NCBI GenBank assembly: GCA_029215795.1
Contig: JARDYH010000007.1
Coordinates: forward strand, 99,029,263-99,093,262
DNA length: 64,000 nt
Origin: Anniella stebbinsi
Lineage: Eukaryota > Chordata > Lepidosauria > Squamata > Anniellidae
Direction: 5' to 3'
Shown here: positions 36,400 through 47,635 of the stretch, piece by piece
How positions within the stretch are numbered: the stretch's first letter is position 1
Layout: each line of letters begins with the position of its first letter
Notes under the pieces: model-generated
What the model was told of the DNA's origin: nothing
The model's database searches: none
What the model saw: the letters and a program-made list of their open reading frames with translations, nothing else
Translations under genes and position numbers: made by a program

Positions 36400-38720
36400 A
36401 TTAAAGCTAACATTTCTCCATATTAAAAAAAACACTAAGGTTCAGATAAGCACCTCTGAAATAAAATTAAAAAAATTACCTGCCTTTTAAATTCCAGCAG
36501 AGAGAAACCTGGGTGCCTAATGTGTAATGCTAGTAGCTTCAGGTAATTGAGGCTTCCACCTGTCAGCTTTTCAGCTGGGAAAGTCAGACAGGATAGAGCA
36601 TGCCAACGACGTGAGAGCCTCTGAGACTGACATTGCTGCAGGCCGAACCAAAGCAGACATGATCGGGGCCATTACAGTCATTGTATCTTTCCTGTTCGAT
36701 ATCATGCAGGAGCTGAGATCTCATTTTTACATCAAAAGGGTAATGAAGGTGAAGTCAGCTCAATTGTGCCTCCTTCCTTACTTCACTACTTATCTTCCAG
36801 CCTAGTTACATGATGTGAACTAAGTTGGGAGTAAGCAGGATTTGACACCTCTCATCCATGCTCATCTTTATGAATAAGATCAGACACTCACACACTTACA
36901 TGTGAATAGAACAGACATATGGATTATAAAAAACATGACTGCCCTGTCATATCTCATTTGGCTCCCCAGTGTTTTTCCCCATTCATGGTTCTGAAGGAGG
37001 AGAGTGGTAGGGCAGGCTGAGGCAGAGGCACACCAATAAGGAGCAGAATACTGAAGTTTTAATTTCCTGTTGTAGGACTCTCTGCTTACTGCTGTACTTG
37101 GTCTCTCTCCTGGAAAGAAGCCTTCTTCAGGATTCTCTGGATCATATTATACATAGAATCTAATTCACTGGATGCCATGTGTACCAACCAAGTAACAGAG
37201 TCTAACATCAATTTTGAATGGTGAAATTGAGATTGGTTGGATGTCTGAGAATAGGAAGTGCAAGTAGTTTGTACTTCCCTTTTCTGCTGCTTCTGGATTT
37301 CTTTGTAACATCCAAATGAGGTTCTCACAGCTGGGACTTTTGACATGGCAATAGCTCTCCCATCTCCTCATGGAGGAGATGCAGAAATAACTCTCACTAC
37401 CTCCTCCCCCCACTCCATTTTATTTCTAAAAAGAAGCTCCACTCACAATCTGGGATCTGTGTCTCTCCTGCAGATCTTACACAATCTGGCAGTCCTTGAA
37501 TCAGTAGTGGTGTTGGTGTGGCTTTCGGTGGCAACATTCTTACTTCCTGGTTTGGCTCCAGAAGGAAGTCATTTGCTATAGTCTAAGGAGCAAGACAGAC
37601 ATACCACTTACAGTTGGATTCATTGCTAGCACTAGCACAGAGCCTAATTAATGCCAGTTGAATCACTTTGGGAGCACTAAAAGCCTGAGTTGGGTAGTAT
37701 TCCTAGGATACATCTTGACAAGTTGTTTGACTCAGGGTGGATTCAGGGTGACAGGTCATCTATCTGATGCAGCCGCCATCACAAAGTCATCTAGGAGCAA
37801 AAAGCTCCACTTTAAAAAAGTCTGGCACTGACCCCCAACTTTCTTTGCTTGCAGCGAGGCGACGATGGCATCTGCCATCTGTCGCCTTGCTCCGGAGCTG
37901 CTGCGGAAGTGTACCACAGCCGATGGCGACCCCTGATTGGTCGCCATACGCTGGATAGGGAAGGGGGTGGACCAGTGAGCCAAACAGCCGCTGGAGTACC
38001 TCCACGCCTCTACAGACCATCGTTAAATAAATAAATAAATAAATGGGAGCTGGAGTGCCCTGTTCCTCCCCCCTCGTTTATCTGTAAATGCGAAGCTTAG
38101 CGTTTACAGCTTTAAAAAAAAGAACGAACCCAAAAAGTCTGCCTCTCCAAGCGCCCATGCCATGTCCTGTGGCGTGCCCAGGTGCAAGGGGTGGTCCAGA
38201 CATTGTACCGGCTCCATGGAGCTTTACAATAAAGGAAAAAACAAAAACATCTTGAATAAGGGGGGCCCGGATGCTCCCCGGCACCCGTGCAATGACACGC
38301 CCAGGCTCGGGTGGACGGGTGTGGCGGTGGCTCCTTCCCATAACCCCCCCCCCGTTGCACTCCTTCCTGTGCAGATCGTGGGAAGCTGCGGCAATGCGGA
38401 AGCTTGAGGCCTTGCGCTGCGGCTGCCGCCATCAAGACTGGGCCTTAAAGTAGGCAACCCTATTCTGTTCTGGAAGATGCCTTTGGTTGCTTCTCCCTCC
38501 ACCTTATCTCAGTGTACTTGGCTGCTTTAAAGTGCAGTTTTATCCTTTCTTGGCTCCAGTACTAGAAATGTGCATTTCCCCCCACCCCTATGCCCTTTAT
38601 AGGTGAATGAGGCTCTTTGAGCTGGCCTTTCCTGGGCTAAAATGTTTTGCCCCTTTGCTTAGATCAGGAAGGAGAGAGTGCGAGCGGAAACTGTAGTTGG
38701 TGCAACTTCTGCTGAAAAAG
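36400..38720. other. TNFRSF1A intron, mostly unique
   Basis: Apart from the open frame at 37.1-37.35 kb, I see no coding exon. A (AAAT)n run at 38023-38045 and a GC-rich stretch at 38.1-38.45 kb stand out; the frames in the latter are compositional. Confidence 0.35.
37090..37346 (-). CDS. Candidate cytoplasmic exon, unconfirmed
   Basis: A minus-strand frame is open for 86 codons in largely unique DNA, between TNFRSF1A exon 8 and the death-domain exon. It contains TSYSQTSNQSQFHHSKLM and ELDSMYNMIQRILKK and ends at a good donor, ACAGCA/GTAAGC. This is where the long cytoplasmic-tail exon should be. However, the start needs phase 0, where no convincing acceptor is seen, and the donor is phase 2 while the death-domain exon needs phase 1. 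A second frame is open across much of the same stretch. It may be part of a rearranged tail, a separate exon, or chance. I do not recognise the peptide. Confidence 0.25.
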
Positions 38721-38731
38721 TCTGCACTGTA

Positions 38732-39195
38732 ATAATAATAATAATAATATTTATTTGTAGCCCACCTCTCCCTCCGGATCGAGGCGGGGAACAACAACAA
38801 TATAAAACATAAAAATCACAACAGTTAAATTTAAAAAAAAAAAACAAGAGAAAAATACAACATTAAAGACATCTTAAAATTCATCTGGATAGGCCTGTCG
38901 GAAGAGGACAGTCTTCATGACTCTCTTAAATTCATGAAGACTGTCAATTTGTCTAACCTCCTCCGACAGACCATTCCATAGTCTGGGAGCGATGGAAGAG
39001 AAGGTCCTCTGGGTAACACCTGCCAGCCTAGTTCTGACTGGCTTGAGTAAGTTCTTCCCAGAGGACCTAAGTGTGCGGGGCGGATTGTACGGGAGAAGGC
39101 GATCCCGTAGGTACCCTGGACCCAAACCATGTAGGGCTTTAAAGGTAATAACCAACACTTTATACTTCGCCCGGAAACTGATTGGCAGCCAGTGA
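38732..39195 (-). mobile_element. L2-type LINE 3' end
   Basis: Minus strand RTRLAGVTQRTFSSIAPRLW, NGLSEEVRQIDSLHEFKR and the tail CTCCCTCCGGATCGAGGCGG with (AAT)n. Same subfamily as 22.3-23.7 kb. Confidence 0.88.
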
Positions 39196-39234
39196 TGATG
39201 ATGATTTCATGTGATCAAGAGCACAAATTACAAA

Positions 39235-41010
39235 TTATAATTTTTGGAATCTGCTCTTTTTGGTACAAAAAGCAGACCCCCCGCCACCCGTGGTTGCTCC
39301 TAATGTCTTGGTTCAAGACTTGGTTTACTGAATAAGAGGTGCTTTGAAAGCTACACCTCTTCATCCCCAGATTTTGCAGACACAGGAGGAGGGATGGAAA
39401 CAACAAATGAGCTCCCTTAACAGTACAATCCTATACATTTCCATTCAGAAGTAATGTTGAGGTAATACCTGTTCTAACATTCTACATCTAAACGCTGCTT
39501 CGACAGAAGCATATTCGTCTATCCCACAATGCATTACAAATGTGTGGTGCGAGGACCACATGGCTGGCCTCCAGATCTCTGCTAAGGGGGCATTAACAGA
39601 GAAAGCTGCTAAGGTAGCCACAGCCCTGGTGGAGTGTGCTGTAACATCTGTGGGTTTAGGGAGTTTTTTCACCTCATAGCAAAAATTCATGCCTTGAGCC
39701 ACCTGGCAAGCTTTCTGCCCTAAGGCTGTTGGATGAAAGGAAACAAATGAGGAATTGGAGTGTTTTGAGTTCTTCAGTCCTCTTAATGTAGATTTTGATG
39801 GCTTTTCTAGGTTGAATAGCCTAGGGAGAGGAAGGTGTGGTGTTCAGTGGCATGATGCCACCATTTGGGGTCCAGATAGGAGCAGCTCTTTGATTCTCAC
39901 TGTCTTGTGATCTACCAGTTTGCCTTGAGTCCCCTGCATGTGCTGTGTAGACAGGATGGACAGGATGTTGTGTTCTGCCCAGTGGAGGAAGGAAGAGCTC
40001 TCCTTATGGACCTCGTTCCTCCTTGATGATTTATGTGGGCTCAGGCTATAGTTCTGTCTGTTCTGATTAGGAAATGGACAGGACCTGTGAGTTGGACAAA
40101 GTGTTTGATGACAAGATGGATTGCTTGCAACTGCAGCCAACCTGGTCTATGGGAGGATCCCTAAGCAGGATATCCTGACACCCAGAGCTTGAGTAGTGAA
40201 CATGGTATCTGCTGAGCAAGCTTGAAGGAGGGACTTCGCCACATGGTGAATCTTGGATAACCTTTCTGGGGCCAGGGAGATTATTCCTTTGGAGGTGTCT
40301 AAAACAGCCCCCAGGTGGATGAGTGATCGGGAGGGTTGGAGGTGGCCCTTTTTTGAAGATGATTGAGAACCCATGATCTTGGAGACAAGACAGAGTGATC
40401 TGTAGATCACTCTGTCAGTGATGGGGACCTCAGAAGATTTCACCTCAGGAGGCCAGATCCCTTGAATGGAATGGCCCTGGAAATGAGCCCCTCACCCTCC
40501 AGGCTGGCATCTGTTCTCACAATGATGCGATAGGGGTTCCTGAGTGGGTGTGCCCTTTGCTGTGTGGTGTCATCCACCAGAGGAGAGAGGTTCTGACTGA
40601 TTGTGGCAGAATGATTTTGATGTGCTGGAGGTTGGAGGTCTGAGATCTAGGTTGGAATCTAGAAATGAAAGAAAAACAAGGCCTGGAAAAGAAAATTGTT
40701 AAGCAGAGATAAGAACAAGATCTGTCCCGGGCAAAGGCAAGGAATGAACTGACTGGGAGGAGCCATAGGACCAAGGCAAAAATGTTGGTCACATGTTCCT
40801 TGCCTGTACTGGGCATTGGGAGGAGTTAACCTATGATAGATGTCTCCTTGCACCGGATGGGAATGATCAGATTCCTATGAGAAATTGAAACGAATCATAA
40901 CATAATTGATCAGGGAAATAAAAACACATCTTTCAAAGGTGGCAAACAGGAATGGCAAACGTGTATTCAGATATGAAAGTGAAGAGGTATGGCCATAGGG
41001 TTTGGTCCCC
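39235..41010 (-). mobile_element. DIRS-type copy B, internally deleted
   Basis: Minus strand recombinase end VTAHSTRAVATLAAFSVNAP, LAEIWRPAMWSSHHTFV and EAAFRCRMLEQVLPQHYF (39702-39445), then joined remnants of RNase H and RT (FKKGHLQPSRSLIHLGAVLD-like) and the terminal region to about 41010. The C-terminal catalytic HSTR and the tyrosine-side motif are readable, but most of gag and RT is gone. Confidence 0.75.
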
Positions 41011-41089
41011 TAAAATGTTACTGCACAACTCAAACCACATCTCTTTTAAAAGGTGGACGAGCGAGTGCTATATGTATCTACACCTGTGC

Positions 41090-41495
41090 TATTCTTCTGC
41101 TCTTGTCAAAAAGAGGGAAGCTCGGAGGTCGGCAACAAGAGAGAGGGCCTTCTCTGTGGTGGCTCCCCAATTGTGGAACGATCTCCCCGACGAGGCCCGC
41201 CTGGCGCCAACATTGTTATCTTTTCGGCGCCAGGTCAAGACTTTCCTCTTCTCTCAGGCATTTGGCAATATCTGAGGAGCCTGGGTTTGGTTTGGTTTGT
41301 TTTTGTAGTTTTTTGAAGTGCTGAAGTGGTTTTTAAATGTACAGATTGTGTGTATGTTGTATGTTTTTGCTGTTTAAATTTTTGTATATTGTTTTTAATT
41401 GTTTTTAATCCTATGTAAACTGCCCAGTGAGCTTTGGCTATGGGTCGGTATACAAATGTAATAAAACAAATAAATAAATAAATAAATAAATAAAA
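41090..41495 (+). mobile_element. L2-type LINE 3' end, plus strand
   Basis: Encodes RERAFSVVAPQLWNDLPDEA and FRRQVKTFLFSQAFGNI, then a 3' UTR with GCCCAGTGAGCTTTGGCTAT and a (AAAT)n tail ending at 41495. Same subfamily as 8.7-9.6 kb, about 400 bases upstream of TNFRSF1A exon 8 on the other strand. Confidence 0.88.
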
Positions 41496-41874
41496 GTTTG
41501 ATTTTCTGTGATGAAATGGAAGGGGAAAACACAGGAAGACAATGGTTCAAAGATGACATTGTGTAGATGCCCCACAAAAAGTGAGTAAACAAAGTGTGAT
41601 AATTCCATATGAAATGTCTAAATGTATGGAAGCACCCTTAATTTTATCAGTTTAAGGTGCAATCCTATGCAAGTTTAGACAAAAGTTTAGACAAGTTTAG
41701 AAGAAAAAGCCTACAAGTCCCAGCATGCCCAAAAGCCAGCCTGAGGTCTCCTATCCACTTTCTTCCCACCCTCTATGTATGGAAGAACAATACCTGGAAA
41801 TAAGCATAAGCTGCAAATGGTCTTGATCTGTACTCAGTGGGTGGAAAATGTAAGAAAACATGGCAAATGCTTAC

Positions 41875-41912
41875 CTTTGAAGCAATTTCTTTTGTTGATT
41901 GCTGATCAGAAG
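41875..41912 (-). CDS. TNFRSF1A: TNFRSF1A short cytoplasmic exon (exon 8)
   Basis: A 38-base exon sits between CCCCCCAG and the donor AAAG/GTAAGC. Entered in phase 1 it reads PSDQQSTKEIASK and leaves in phase 0. Human TNFRSF1A also has a very short exon here, and its QST/KST-K-E core is comparable. Such a small exon would be missed by most ORF searches. The assignment rests on position, phase and splice sites more than on similarity. Confidence 0.7.
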
Positions 41913-42559
41913 CTGGGGGGAAAAAACCCAGAAAAAGTCATCTCACAGCCATCAAATGAGATGATCTTGAGGGAGTTTCCTCTGCTTACGGTTGTTGAGC
42001 TAATAGATGGTGCTTCCTCAATGAGCACTGAAGGCAAGCTCTTTCTTTAATAAACATTGATGGTGGTGGCTACTAGCTCCTGAACATACCTAACATCTAG
42101 GGTCATGGCAGGGTTACATCTTTGTATCTGGCGAAAGGGGTTGGCATTTACCAAGCAAAAACACAGCTCTGAGGTTTTGCATCTGATTGGGGAGTTCAAG
42201 CATATACAGTATGCTTGTGAGGGAGCTGCCATACCTGCTAGAACTATGGCTGAATATTGCTCTCTTTTCCATGCCCAGCATATATATTTATAAACAAATA
42301 TTACAGAAACACCACAGAAGACTCTAGGACTCCCTAAAATTGGACCCAGCCAAGCTGGACAGTAACCTGGGTCGCCAAGCTAAGAGAGGCAAGCCACCAG
42401 GAGTTTCTCAGAGGGAGTGTAGTGGAAGAGGAGACCAAGGCAAAAAGGAGAGAAGCCTGGACCAAATCCAGGAGGCTGCCTATTCAAAGCTGCCATGTGA
42501 TCGCCATGTGCTCCTGAGTGCTGATTGAAGGGAAGTGTCCTAAGAGCTGTTGCTGGACC

Positions 42560-42790
42560 TGAAGGGGCGTGGCCTGATTGCTCTCAGCAGCTGAGTGGAC
42601 AGGGCCTTTAATTCTGTTTCCTGACTCCTAGCTGAGCAGAGCAGAGAAGAGGAAACCGCCCCAGCTGGACTAGAAGCTACATAAAGAAGCAAGCCCCCAG
42701 AGAGAGAGCGATCAGAGTGAGTGAACAGGGAGACCAAACAGGAGTTTGTCAGGGGAGGTCCCTAACAAAAAGTTTTGTTCTTGTAACACA
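42560..42790 (+). mobile_element. CR1 5' UTR fragment alone
   Basis: Reverse-complements the 5' end of the CR1 at 17.46-17.69 kb: TCCTGACTCCTAGCTGAGCA, CAGAGAAGAGGAAACYGCCC and GGAGGTCCCTAACAAAAA. It has no coding sequence or 3' end. Confidence 0.7.
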
Positions 42791-42812
42791 TGCCCATATA
42801 GTATGGCACTCT

Positions 42813-43150
42813 GGTAGGGTGACCATATGTCAGGAGAAACCAAGCCATGTCAGGATTTTTAGTAACAAATCTGGAAGGGGGGGAATTATGAAATTTGAAG
42901 AAAAATCTGGATTTTTCCCATCCTCCCCCCACCCAAAGGGCAGCTCTACTTTATAGTCAATGGGAATTAACAAAAATGGTTACAGCTCTGTCATTTTTGA
43001 AGATAAAGAGATGAAACTTGGCACCATGCTAGCCCTTAGGGAGGGCTTTAGCCATGCCTAATGTGAAGTAGATCTGTTCATCCACTGAATTTTAGGATTT
43101 TTAAAAAAGTTGAGGTTTTAAAATTATTTTAAAAAACAACACTGGAGCCA
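42813..43150. repeat. hAT-like end and associated old repeat
   Basis: TAGGGTGACCATATGTCAGG matches the terminal sequence of the 20.9-25.7 kb hAT. The facing end was not found. The following AT-rich part holds no gene. Confidence 0.4.
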
Positions 43151-43159
43151 TACCCTTCA

Positions 43160-43650
43160 AACTCAGTTGTCAAAGTTTTTAGCTAAGAAGTGCTGGGCGA
43201 GCATAGCACCTTTCCTGTTGCAGATTGGATGGGCACCTGGAGCTCAGCAGAGGCGAGGCATTCAAAGGGAAAGGCGAGCAGCCTTGGATTTTCAAAGCTT
43301 TATCAGGAAGCTGTATGTAATGCTGTGCAACACACCTGTGTGGAGCTGCAATCAGTAGTCAAGATTCATCAGACCACACATCTTTTTGGATTCCAAAGTT
43401 AAAACTCTGAAACTTAAGGTCAAAGCCTGAGACCCTGTAATCGTAAGATGATGTAAGCAAGCAAGACTATAAATAAGAACCGCAGCCAAGTTCCACCCTT
43501 AGCCAGGTTCCTCTGAAGCGTCTGACCCTGTCCCTTCCTCTGTCTCTGTCCAACGATTCATCTGAGTGAGCTCTATTCCTTCTCTTTATTGGCAATAAAG
43601 AGAGCGTCGGCTGTGCGACGTTATATAAATGCAATAAATAAATAAATAAA
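43160..43650 (+). repeat. Possible solo LTR followed by L2-type tail
   Basis: A TATA-like ACTATAAATAAGAACC at 43468 and an AATAAA at 43596-43601 are spaced as in an LTR (U3-R), with a pyrimidine-rich stretch between. At 43618-43650 TATATAAATGCAATAAATAA looks like an L2-family end. LTR borders and target duplication were not established. It lies just beyond TNFRSF1A exon 7. Confidence 0.3.
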
Positions 43651-43691
43651 CATTTCCTGTGTTCTACTAGCAGGTAAAAGCTTATACTCAC

Positions 43692-43817
43692 GATATGAGC
43701 AGCAAGCGGAGCTCCGTTTCCTCTGACAAGATGGAGTGATGATTTTCCTTGCCAACAAAAATAAACAGCCAACTCCAAAGATGACAACCAGCAAGCTGAG
43801 GAGGAGGGATGTGAGCT
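43692..43817 (-). CDS. TNFRSF1A: TNFRSF1A transmembrane exon (exon 7)
   Basis: This 126-base exon encodes the single membrane-spanning helix of the receptor: ELTSLLLSLLVVIFGVGCLF and LLA form about 20 hydrophobic residues, followed by the basic stop-transfer stretch RKIITPSCQRKRSS and CCSY. The acceptor CCCCCTGTACAG/AGCTC and donor ATATC/GTGAGT give phase 1 at both ends. The orientation is extracellular N-terminus, cytoplasmic C-terminus, as in type I receptors. The paired cysteines after the basic run could be palmitoylated, which is inference only. Confidence 0.9.
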
Positions 43818-43974
43818 CTGTACAGGGGGAGGAAAAAGGCAGGTTGGAGATGGTAGGTTGGAAAGGAACTGAGACCAAGCGTGATGAGAACAGAAGACAG
43901 GAGAGGAGACCGAGCAAACAGGGACAGGGACCTGGGAGGCAACCTGGCATAAGAGGGACGATTCCAGAACTCAC

Positions 43975-44045
43975 CAGGGGACTTTGCTGGGTTTGTCACT
44001 GAGTTGCTTGTCTCACAGCGTGCCTTGCAGTCTTGGTCATTGCAG
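43975..44045 (-). CDS. TNFRSF1A: TNFRSF1A exon 6 (end of CRD4 and stalk)
   Basis: This 71-base exon encodes CNDQDCKARCETSNS and VTNPAKSP: the last cysteines of the fourth cysteine-rich domain and the juxtamembrane stalk, where metalloprotease shedding occurs in the family. The acceptor TTTTTCAG/CTGCA and donor CCTG/GTGAGT set phase 2 in and phase 1 out, matching exons 5 and 7. The cysteine spacing resembles the human SNCKKSLECTKLC segment. Confidence 0.85.
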
Positions 44046-44179
44046 CTGAAAAATGAAAAGGAGACTTGGGTTGAAAGGAGGAAAATACTCCTAGCACTTA
44101 GAGTATTCCTATTTCACTGACCCTTGAGACCCCTGAATTTCCACTCAAAGACAGGAAACAGGAAGAGTTACTTTACTCA

Positions 44180-45740
44180 AATGAAGCTATCTACTGGTAA
44201 GTGCAATTTCTTTAAGACTGGTGTTATATGGTCTCTTTGAGATATTCCAATCAGCAGTCTAGCTACTGCATTTTGCACTAGCTGCAGCTTCTGAGTCATC
44301 TTCAAGGGCAGCCCCACGTAGAGTGCATTGCAGTAGTCTAATTGGGAAATTACCAATGTGTGTATTACTGTGTTGTCCCTGTCCAGGAAAGGCCATAGCT
44401 GACCCCAAGTACTCTGGGCCACAGAGTCTACCTGGGCTCCAGTGACAAGGATGGATCTAGGAGTATTCCCAAGCTATGCACCTGCTCCTTCAGAGGGAGT
44501 GCAACTCCATCCAGAACTGGTCGCTTACTCAATTTTCGGACTTGGGAACCACCAACCAACAGAGCTTCTGTCTTTTCAGGATTTAGCTTCAGTTTATTAG
44601 CCCTCATCCAGACCATTACAGCCTCCAGGCACTGGTCCAGCACTTTAACTGCCCCAGCTGACTCCGACAACAAGGAGAAATAGAGCTGAGTATCATCAGC
44701 ATACTGATAGCACCCAACCCTAAAACCCCTAATGACCTCTCCCAGTGGCTTCATATAGATGTTGAATAGCATGGGGGATAGAATAGAGCCCTGTGGCACC
44801 CCGCAGCTCAATAGCCATGGGGTGGAGCAGGAATCCCCCAATACTACTCTCTGGAATCGGCCCTGTAAGTAGGAACAGAACCACTATAACAGAGTGCCTC
44901 CTACTCCCATCTCGCAGAGCCGATCCAGTAAGATACCATGATCAATGGTATCAAAAGCCGCCAAGAGATCCAGGAAGATCAACAGGGTAGCACTCTCCCT
45001 ATCTTTCACCCAGAGTGGGTCATCGGTCACAGCAACCAAGGCTGTTTCAGTGCCGTGCCCTGGCCTGAAACCAGACTGAAATGGGTCTAGATAATCCGTT
45101 TCTTCCAAGAGCATCTGAAGCTTCCCAGCCACCACATGTTCAAGCACCTTGCCCCCCAAAGAGGATATTAGCAATTGGGTGGTTGTTCTCACATACCTCT
45201 GTGTCCAGGGAGGTCCCCTTCAGGAGAGGGTGCACTACAGCCTCTTTCAAGGCAGCAGGCACCACCCCTTGACAGAGTGAGGCATTTACCACCCCCTGGA
45301 CCCACCCAATCAATCCATCTCTGCTAGATCGTATTAGCCAAGATGGGCAAGGGTCAAGCTCACATGTGGTGGGACGGACTGATTCAAGCATCTTGTCCAC
45401 ATTATCAGGCTGCAACAACTGGATCTGATCCCAGGAAACATGACCAGATGGAAAACTGGACACCTCCCCAGGCTCTGCGATAACTGTGGCATCAAGTTCT
45501 GAGTGAATACAAGCAACTTTCTCCTTGAAGTGCCTAGCAAATGTATTACTGCAGATGACCGAGGGTTCCAATATTGGTTCCAATCCAGTTTTTAGCTGCT
45601 ATTCTCCCCAACTCTGCATTTGCCTTATGCAGAAAACATGCCTTTGCAAAATGACGACTTTCCTTCATCATGTATCGTTCTACCCATGATGAAGGCCTCT
45701 TCAATGAGTTGTTTCTCTGCAAGGACATAGTCCCACCTTT
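44180..45740 (-). mobile_element. L2-type LINE RT region, in TNFRSF1A intron
   Basis: Minus strand pieces in order: LDPCPSWLIRSSRDGLIGWV, FQSGFRPGHGTETALVAVTD, AAFDTIDHGILLDRLCEMGV, SCGVPQGSILSPMLFNIYMK, GCYQYADDTQLYFSLL with the YADD active site, and TLVISQLDYCNALYVGLPL. Frames shift between them. The C-terminus and tail are missing. Another repeat (ATGGCAACCTTTTTGCCCC, 45750) interrupts its 5' side, and a fragment (KACFLHKANAEL) is readable at about 45.6 kb. Confidence 0.85.
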
Positions 45741-45744
45741 TCCA

Positions 45745-46260
45745 GCAGGGATGGCAACCTTTTTGCCCCTGAGGACCACGTGCCAGCAGTGAGTGCGGCT
45801 GAAGCTGGCAGTGGGCAGGGCCGGGCTTCTCCACCCTGCCTCTCTCTCACTTGTCTCCCCTCCCTGCCTCCACATGCAAACATGTCCTTCCGTCCCCTGC
45901 ATTCCCTGTCCAAGCTCAGTACATAGGAATGGGAAATGGCTCAACCTCCCCTCCTGACACGCTGAGCATGTCGATGATGAGTTTGCCCAGCACCAATCCA
46001 TTAAGCAGTGCACCAATCAGGCATTATGGGATTGTAGCCATCTCCTCAGACAACTCCCCTCACTGCCCAGTGGATTGCTGCTGGAGACAGCCAAAGAACA
46101 TGCTCCTCAGCCATTTCCAGCACAAATCAGCGAGGGAACAAGGAGGGGAACGAGCTGGAGGGAGCGGTCTGGTGAGCCATGCACAGAAATCAGCCACGGG
46201 CAGCATGTGGCCCATGAGTTGCTCATAATATGCTTGACAAAGGTAGACAAGAAGATTCCC
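45745..46260. repeat. Interspersed repeat between L2 and TNFRSF1A exon 5
   Basis: Begins GGGATGGCAACCTTTTTGCC, similar to hAT-type terminal words, and is otherwise low in features. Open frames overlapping exon 5 on the plus strand are shadows. Confidence 0.3.
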
Positions 46261-46263
46261 CAC

Positions 46264-46348
46264 CTGCTGCACGGGGAGCACTGGTTTTCACCTGTCTGGA
46301 AAAAGAACCCATAGTGGCACTCACATACGGTGTCACTGGACGTTGTAC
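46264..46348 (-). CDS. TNFRSF1A: TNFRSF1A exon 5 (CRD3/CRD4)
   Basis: This 85-base exon reads TTSSDTVCECHYGFFFQTG then ENQCSPCS, comparable to the human NTVCTCHAGFF...ENECVSCS segment that closes CRD3 and opens CRD4. The acceptor is TTTTTCTTCCCAG/GTACAA and the donor GCAG/GTGGGG, phase 1 in and phase 2 out. The extracellular cysteines would form the usual TNFR disulfide ladder. No defect is seen. Confidence 0.9.
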
Positions 46349-46399
46349 CTGGGAAGAAAAATGAAAGAAGCTCATCATGATTAGCCAGAAGCAAAATGT

Positions 46400-47210
46400 C
46401 ACTACTGACAGTCCAGGGTCGAATTAGATGTGACGCAGGATGTTTGTGTCCGGGATTTCTGGTGCTTTTGAAGAGAATTTAACAAAGCTGTGGGGTGCCC
46501 CCCAACCAAACTGCAGTGCTAGGGGAAGGCATTTTAACCCTCTCTCCACATGCTGCATCCTGATTAAAATGGCAGAGAATGGATTAACGAGTAGAATGGC
46601 TGAAGGAGAATTAATCACTCCACTGCAGTGGTGCGTGGGAGCAAAGCGCCAGTCTTGACGTCATTGGTTATAGGATGCAGCTGCAGATTCGAAGCCACGC
46701 CGGGGCAAAGCGGCAAAGACACATGGCTGCAAAGTCAGGGACTTACCCAGACTTTTCCTGCTACAGAGGTCAGCCCAGCTCTTCAGCTGGTCCTCGCTCA
46801 GAGCCACTCGGGGGCATTCTTGGGTGGAAGGCGACCTCCACAGGAGCTGTGGGAGGGGCAGGCCCAGCAAGCCTAATGGCCACCAGAAAGTCCACGCTGC
46901 CTCCCCTCATAAGGACAACTTGCCACCATAGCACACCAGGGATGCGGCAGAGTGGTGCTAACCTGGTGCCATGAAGATAGCTCCAAAGTTTCACAATGGA
47001 TCAAGGTGCAGAAGTGGATGACATGCTAGGCTGGCGTTGGAGGATAATGTTGATGGATTCTAATTTTAAGGTTCTAGTGCTAGGGTACAAAGAAATGTTG
47101 TCAGCGCCCAAAGAGATTGCTCTGAAGAAAAGAGCATTGCTATAGAGCAGAGAGTCTGTTTCCAGGTTGAAGCATGGGGTGAGTGGAATCGCAATGATTC
47201 CATCCTGATC
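46400..47210. other. TNFRSF1A intron 4, no clear feature
   Basis: Mostly unique sequence. The open frame that continues past exon 4 on the minus strand is read-through into the intron, not coding. Confidence 0.35.
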
Positions 47211-47218
47211 AGACTCAC

Positions 47219-47365
47219 AAGTCTGCCTGATGGTTCCATTGTGGCAAGCGCTGCAATCCTTGCACAAGAACTCCGAAGTGTCGCTGGTCCGATACTGATG
47301 TTCAGCGCAGCCACAGACTGTATCTTCTTCAGGGGTGCAACGGGATATTATTATCTGCCCAAAAC
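47219..47365 (-). CDS. TNFRSF1A: TNFRSF1A exon 4 (CRD2/CRD3)
   Basis: This 147-base exon encodes FGQIIISRCTPEEDTVCGC, then AEHQYRTSDTSEFLCKDC and SACHNGTIRQTC. The DTVCGC turn and the NGT glycosylation sequon in CxNGT match TNFR1 CRD2/3, which contact TNF in the human receptor. The acceptor is TCTTCCTAG/GTTTTG. The donor ACTT/GTGAGT lies inside a longer open frame; it is chosen because it restores the cysteine codon and the phase with exon 5. Confidence 0.92.
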
Positions 47366-47635
47366 CTAGGAAGAGAGTTGTGAGGTTGGAGGAGAGAGAG
47401 AGTTGATTAAATTCACATAGATAATACTGAGCAGTCTGAACAGGAAACAAAATCCCTGTTTGATACAGCTTTTTAAAAAATGGAATTTGCTGATCTGGAT
47501 AGTTATTTATTATTGTGTGGTTTACATTTTATATAGTTTTTCTATAAACTGCTTTGAGCTTAAGAAAAAGCAGTATACCAAAATTTATCTGCTGCTTCAA
47601 AAATAAATCTTGCATTGATAAGCCTCACTAGGACT

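Noticed and set aside
42340..42740. Short plus-strand frames as small host genes
   Set aside because: Part of this is CR1 5' UTR; the rest has no splice or family support.
43688..43999. A continuous minus-strand frame joining exons 6 and 7 without splicing
   Set aside because: A GTGAGT donor and CCCCCTGTACAG acceptor lie between them, and the intervening residues do not resemble the receptor.
47000..47218. Continuation of the TNFRSF1A exon 4 frame to a stop as an alternative soluble receptor
   Set aside because: The GTGAGT donor restores the cysteine and the phase with exon 5; intron retention cannot be judged from sequence.
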